Assembly (NCBI GenBank): GCA_037903355.1
Contig: JBAJFE010000026.1
Span: 4,030,001-4,094,000 of the forward strand
Source of the DNA: Trichuris trichiura
Lineage: Eukaryota > Nematoda > Enoplea > Trichinellida > Trichuridae
DNA: 64,000 nt
Direction: 5' to 3'
Part shown: one piece after another, positions 59,297 through 64,000 of the stretch
Layout: the number at the start of each line of letters is the position of its first letter
How positions within the stretch are numbered: the stretch's first letter is position 1
Position numbers and translations under genes: made by a program
The notes under the pieces: model-generated
What the model was told of the DNA's origin: nothing
What the model saw: the letters and a program-made list of their open reading frames with translations, nothing else
Databases searched by the model: none

Positions 59297-62026
59297 ATTC
59301 TTTCAGCATCTTTGTCGGCTATCCTGATCTATCGTAGCTAAAGCCTAGGCGAAGATAAAAGGAAAGTATATCCGGCAAAGCAGCGAAAAAACAGCCCACT
59401 TTGTCCTGTAGGTGTCACTGTCGGTTCGCAAGGGCAGGGATGAAAAAACTGAACATCATACTTTGCCAGTTTGTCCTTTTGCATTGCACAGAATGCCTAG
59501 GAAATGTATGAAATATTGTGTCATATATTACCTGAGAATTTTCAGCGTTTTATAGATTGCTTAGTCATTCTGCTCAATGTCTAATTTCTAGCATTGCCTG
59601 TAACAGATGCCACACATCCGTTATGCAGTGTGTTCAAGATTGATGCAAGCCAACAGGCACTTAAATGAAAATCTGAGACAGCTCCGGGCCGTTAGTACTC
59701 CACTCATTAATTTGAAAGCGGTAATCCGTTTCTTAACTGCTTATTTAGGGAAACTCCTTTATCCATGGATTAAGATAAGTATTCTCTCGCGACGTTAATT
59801 ACCGAACTTGACGGGTCCACTGACGAGTAACTTGTTCAATTAGTAGGCAGCACTATTGAGTAAGTCTTCAAAAATTCAGTTGTACCTTTGTCGGATGGGA
59901 CTCTAATTAGTATTACGTTATGTATGATCGTGCAACTCGAGGAAATAGAGCAGCAAAGCTTCAGAACTAAAACTGCTTGTTTCTTCTGCCGTGTGCCGCG
60001 ATATGTGAAGTTGGAGAAGTTGTTTAGGTACAGCTTTGGTGCCTGAATGAAACTAATTCAACAAAGCTAAGTGTGAATTGCCATTGCGTAAATTGGAGGT
60101 CTTCTGGTTTATGGTTTTACCCTATTCAACAGTAGGTACGACGGGCGTTCTTTACTTGTACGAAAAAAATAAAAACGAGAAACATAGCTCTCAGAAATGA
60201 CTTTTCCCGTCGTCAGCTTACTGGAAAGGGCTCATCCAATAAGGTATATCGCCTGGGTTCACAAAATATTATATTTAACATCTTATCAGAACGACTGAGA
60301 GTTTTATCATCTTAGTCTAATTCGAATTTTCTGATACTGAACAAGACGCATGAACGTTTCCTGATAAGATTTTCTTTCCCCAAAACTTTAGAGAGTAGCA
60401 GGAGGATCTTACTATCTTGCATTAGCTCACATTCCCGATATCCATCCAAAATCAGTAGATCTGCTGGATGCTCATGGTTGCTTTCGGTCAGATTGATGTT
60501 CTGTCTAGTTGGTCGCGACCTGCGCATGTACGTTTCTGCGTCAGCAGCCCTCAATGCTGCGTAGAAAATTGGTTCCATTAGAGTAGCTTGTTCCTGTTCT
60601 AAAGTTATTCTAGCATTGATCTATTACTTTTAAGTTGTACAAGAGAGACTACTTTCACCGACATAATACTGCAGCGAAAACGTGATACATGTGGTGACAT
60701 ACAGTTAAGACGATGGAACGTCAGTAAGCGACTGCTAACGCCTACCCGCTGCACGACGCCACGAACCATTCTCGTAGGTAAATGGGTCGCCGCTTCGGTA
60801 GCGATGGTCGACGACACCTGGAATAATGAGGACAGATACTCATTCTCACGGTCATAGCTTTCTGCGTTATTCATGAGAGGCCGTGCCCAAGAGCGTTGTT
60901 TCGTTATGGTAACGCATTGTCATTCAGCGTAGCTAGCCTGTTATTTGCTCGACTCAGGCTTTGATCAAACGCAAGTTGTGAGAATGTCTGGCAGTAATGA
61001 TGCAAAGAATGGAAGATGAGCAGGTGAAGGACGCTTCGTATGCGTCTGTTTACGTAAAATGAACCATTTGCATATGCGTTAGATTGAAGAGCTTTACAAA
61101 CAAATGCAAATATTCTATGGCCTGAGGTCCGCCGCAAAGAAAACTTAGCTTCATAGACGTATACTAGCGCAGTTCAGTACGTGAAAAGCTTCGAGATAGG
61201 GAGGAATAGACACGGTCTAATCGCAGGTGAACCATAGCAATCGACAAGCGCGCAGAAACTTCGATGTCAACGTTGTGCACCGCTGTTGTAAGCTTCGGTT
61301 AAATACATTGACCTATAGCTCAATTAGTCCCTATTTTTGGTCATTGGTCTGAGCGGTCAAACACGTCAGTTAGATAACTGGTCGCAGGGATCAGCAGGGT
61401 TTCGGCCATAGCCAATCGCGTGAGCCTGCTGCTGAGGGTTTGTTTGCCTTAGCACTGGTCAGCCTGACCTCGTGCAACGCTGTTTATTGCTGAGCCACGT
61501 GGTACGTCTCCATCAGTCCGTTAGACGAAAAGTGCAATTATGCAAAGTATGAGAGGCAAAGATGAAGGTACTGGTTTATTCCTTTTCTACTTCATACCAT
61601 TGTGCGCCTCCTTTTAATGACGTTAAAAGTGGATTTTTCTGGTAGCAGGAGTTGCTCATTCTTGTGTGCTAGTTCTTCCCAGCTGGACGTGGATGGACTG
61701 TTCTTGTTTAACCGTTTTCATTTTTAACTGCCTTGGACTTCTAGTTACTGATAACTATTTTTCCATTCTGCCTCTATGTACTGTTCATCGCTTCTATCTT
61801 AGCTGCTGATATAAATTATAGTTATTCAGCTTGCTATTCGCCCATCATCGTGTAGCATCTATATATGCTACACTGTTCAGTAGGCGATGCCTACGGTTTC
61901 TCCGGTACTGTTCCCTATTCTTTGCGACAGACCAACTGAGTAAACGTTTCAAGGAACATTAAGATGTCTTGGTTCATAACCTGTCGCAACTTCCGTACGA
62001 ATGCAAGCTGAACCACTCATTTTCAG
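59297..62026. other. stretch upstream of the HR3 DNA-binding exons
   Basis: Two adjacent minus-strand frames (60874-60605, NNAESYDRENEYLSSLFQ; 60578-60312, MEPIFYAALRAADAETY) are open but unrecognised. If the distal exon at 50074 is real this is HR3 intron; otherwise it contains its promoter. Confidence 0.3.
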
Positions 62027-63029
62027 CACAAATAGAGATCATCCCATGTAAAGTATGCGGTGACAAGTCCTCTGGCGTACACTACGGTGTCATAACCTGT
62101 GAAGGTTGCAAGGTAAGTTGGAGTGTACCTTATTCCAAAAGAATTCGACAATGTTCTTCCAGGGCTTTTTCCGCCGCAGCCAGTCCTCTGTTACAAATTA
62201 CCAATGCCCAAGAAACAAGAACTGTGTAGTAGACAGAATAAACCGGAACCGTTGTCAATACTGCCGACTAAAAAAGTGCCTGGAGCTTGGGATGTCTCGA
62301 GAAGGTTTGACGGCGGCAGTCAATTTTCAGCCTTTTGTTTTCAGTTGCTGAAATAGTTCATTGCAGCAGTGAAATTTGGCCGTATGTCAAAGAAGCAGCG
62401 GGAAAAAGTAGAAGATGAAGTCCGGATGCACAAGCAGCTCCAAGAGCAGTTGCCCGTGACACAGGTAGTGCCAGGTGTTATGCCGGTCAATGGCTCTCCA
62501 AACGTGTATGGTCAGTACAGTTGCAGTTCCGTGCAGTATTCGCCGAGCTCACTGTGCGTCATTTAGCTATTTCATTTGAGGAAACAGTTGACAAATATTT
62601 TGTGTATGCAGGTACTCATCCTATCAGGCTAATGGGACAGCTTATTTTGGCAACGGCTACAATGCGTACCAGTCCATTCCGTCAGTTAGCAACTACCAAG
62701 CCGCATACGTAGTACAAGCACCGCCATACACAAGCACGCCTTTGGTCTCCTATGCAGGCAGCAGCACGCCCACGTGGACAGTTGAGTCACCATTGACACC
62801 AGGGGTCCGCATAAAAGCGGAACCATCGGAGGAACCAGCGCAGACCTTTGGTAACACGCATTACCTTGACAGTCTTCCGACACTGATGGTTTTAGACAAC
62901 TCTAGCACCGTAAAGACAGTACTAGCAGCGCATACACATACATGTGTCTATACGGCTGATCAGCGCCAGCAGATCAAGCAGACTCCCATCGATCAGACAC
63001 ATTCGATTTTCCTGAAGTACAAGAACATG
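62027..63029 (+). CDS. HR3: HR3/NHR-23/ROR-type nuclear receptor (5' and 3' incomplete)
   Basis: This receptor class is a DNA-binding transcription factor acting in moulting and ecdysteroid timing in ecdysozoans. Exons: 62027-62112, 62163-62304, 62367-62553, 62612-63029; introns 50-62 nt, phases 0, 1 and 2, all consistent. Exon 1 has the first zinc finger and P-box ([23 protein letters not shown]). Exon 2 has GFFRRSQ and the second finger ([33 protein letters not shown]). Exon 3 has the HR3/ROR C-terminal extension ([19 protein letters not shown]) and a Gln/Ser/Tyr-rich hinge. Exon 4 continues the hinge ([28 protein letters not shown], a sumoylation-like site) into the start of the ligand-binding domain (LKYKNM). 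The first codon is split, so at least one upstream exon exists. The rest of the ligand domain is beyond 64000. Confidence 0.93.
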
Positions 63030-63082
63030 GTATATTTACGATCTTGGATATTGTTTCTTAATGGGTCCAAACGTTTTCTTGT

Positions 63083-63406
63083 TAAGTTCCAGTACGACCT
63101 TTTTATTGCTATGTTTTGGTTTCTGAAATCAGCCAAACGAACGCCATACCAAAGGGAAGATGAGCACTTATTAGAGAAAGAGTCAGAACAATGAATATTT
63201 TCAGAGCTTTTGGAACCACCGTGTCCGTAGTCATTGGAACTCACATTTGATAACCCTATCGTTGAAGACAGCGTAGGGTCATCTCAAAAGCTCTGAAAAT
63301 ATTACTCTGACATTTTCTCTAATAATTTGCTCACTCACCTTTTGGTAAGCTGTTTGGCCAACTTCAGAAACCAAAAAAAGCAATAAAAAAGTCGTACTGA
63401 AGTTCA
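63083..63406. repeat. foldback element in an HR3 intron
   Basis: Arms 63083-63213 and 63284-63406 are imperfect inverted copies (AATATTTTCAGAGCTTTT against AAAAGCTCTGAAAATATT; AGTACGACCTTTTTATTGC against GCAATAAAAAAGTCGTACT) around a 70-nt centre. No coding potential. It starts 54 nt after the exon ending at 63029. Confidence 0.8.
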
Positions 63407-64000
63407 GCCTGAGAAAGTATGCTTGCTTGATTTTACTTTAATTTATATGAGTTTACGAGTGGTATTCTGTTATTGTCAGGGCTACCGAAGAATTGTAGGA
63501 AAACAACATTTATAAGTGCACGATTTTATTCCCGAAATAGATTCAAAAACGCTCGTTCACAAAATTTCAGAAGAAAGTCGTACCTTATTTTAAATTAAGA
63601 ATGTACCTTTAAAAGACTGCTTTGCGTTATTTTCTTACAGCACGAGATTCCACTTCGTCAAGAAAGGTCTAATTTTTAGGTACAATGTACGCTGTTTCCG
63701 AAATTGAATATACAAACAGATGATAAAATTACTAATTCTAGCTAGTGACATGCACTTCGAATCTTGAACTTAGCTTTTTTCAGGAGATTAGCCGTTCTGT
63801 CTTCGCTATTTTACTGCACTTTTAGGTAGCATTGCTAGGGAAGGTGCGCCGCGTTCCTTATTAAAACAGTCACATATTTCAGGTTTATTGCAATTAAGTA
63901 ATAAGTTGCATTAAAACCCAGGTTTATTGATATGAGAATGAGTCACACATCACCCTGTTCATACGTTCTTTTGTGGTCCATCAACAAGAAATAAAGGTTA
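63407..64000 (+). other. HR3 intron sequence
   Basis: AT-rich sequence without recognisable ligand-binding-domain exons; presumably part of the intron that starts at 63030. Confidence 0.5.

Noticed and set aside
1..64000. Bacterial, viral or CRISPR content
   Set aside because: Genes have spliceosomal introns and animal proteins; no spaced direct-repeat array, operon or ribosome-binding-site pattern is present. The only retroviral-type genes are LTR-retrotransposon remnants.
1..64000. tRNA or rRNA genes
   Set aside because: No cloverleaf with paired A- and B-box motifs or conserved rRNA segment was recognised by eye; a covariance search would be needed to exclude them.

Overview
The window is animal nuclear DNA from a compact invertebrate genome. 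Its cellular genes have spliceosomal introns of about 47-70 nt, and the proteins are clearly metazoan. Three genes have a 3' splice-site AG 0-9 nt before the ATG, which is what spliced-leader trans-splicing produces. With an HR3/NHR-23-type nuclear receptor, short introns and BEL/Pao, Penelope, hAT and Tigger elements, a nematode fits best. A Dorylaimia-type worm such as Trichuris is my guess, at low confidence; another ecdysozoan is possible.

Cellular genes. (1) Minus 1709-3029: MAEA/GID9-type subunit of the CTLH E3 ligase, 3 exons, with a single-base frameshift in the C-terminal RING-like region. (2) Minus 8786-18510: SEC63, the ER translocon J-protein; all 15 exons could be threaded in phase to 765 aa, with one 6.7-kb intron among 47-100-nt introns. 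(3) Minus 37281-39826: SEH1, a WD40 protein of the Nup107-160 and GATOR2 complexes; 9 exons, 330 aa, one probable GC-AG intron. (4) Plus 62027 to beyond the right edge: an HR3/NHR-23/ROR nuclear receptor (DNA-binding domain, hinge, start of ligand-binding domain). A possible distal first exon of this gene lies at 50074-50244. An unidentified minus-strand gene may lie at 1-597. The four recognised genes serve unrelated housekeeping or regulatory roles and are not an operon.

Between them lies layered transposon debris. At 3.3-5.9 kb a Tigger derivative is split by a hAT element with a perfect 8-bp target duplication, followed by a foldback repeat. The large SEC63 intron holds a Tigger transposase pseudogene, a hAT MITE and a 66-bp perfect palindrome. 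From 18.75 to 26.0 kb there is a huge inverted repeat (arms about 2.7 kb) carrying a fragment resembling the TTF2/lodestar SNF2 helicase C-terminus; a third copy at 40.3-43.9 kb has received a Tigger insertion. At 26.3-34.2 kb two Penelope-like GIY-YIG halves stand head to head, and one is split by a 6.4-kb defective BEL/Pao LTR retrotransposon. Further pieces are a Tigger-type MITE (35.7 kb), an inverted Penelope terminal-repeat dimer (46.3 kb), a Ty3/gypsy integrase remnant (56.8 kb) and foldbacks at 59.0 and 63.1 kb.

The most unusual signal is a recurring module: a hammerhead-ribozyme-like core (CTGANGA - GC-rich hairpin - CCCGAAAGC) followed by AACGGG-N7/8-TCCGTA. It occurs in Penelope-related pieces at 22.9, 26.4, 34.1 and 46.4 kb, nearly always inside a palindromic insertion flanked by direct repeats.
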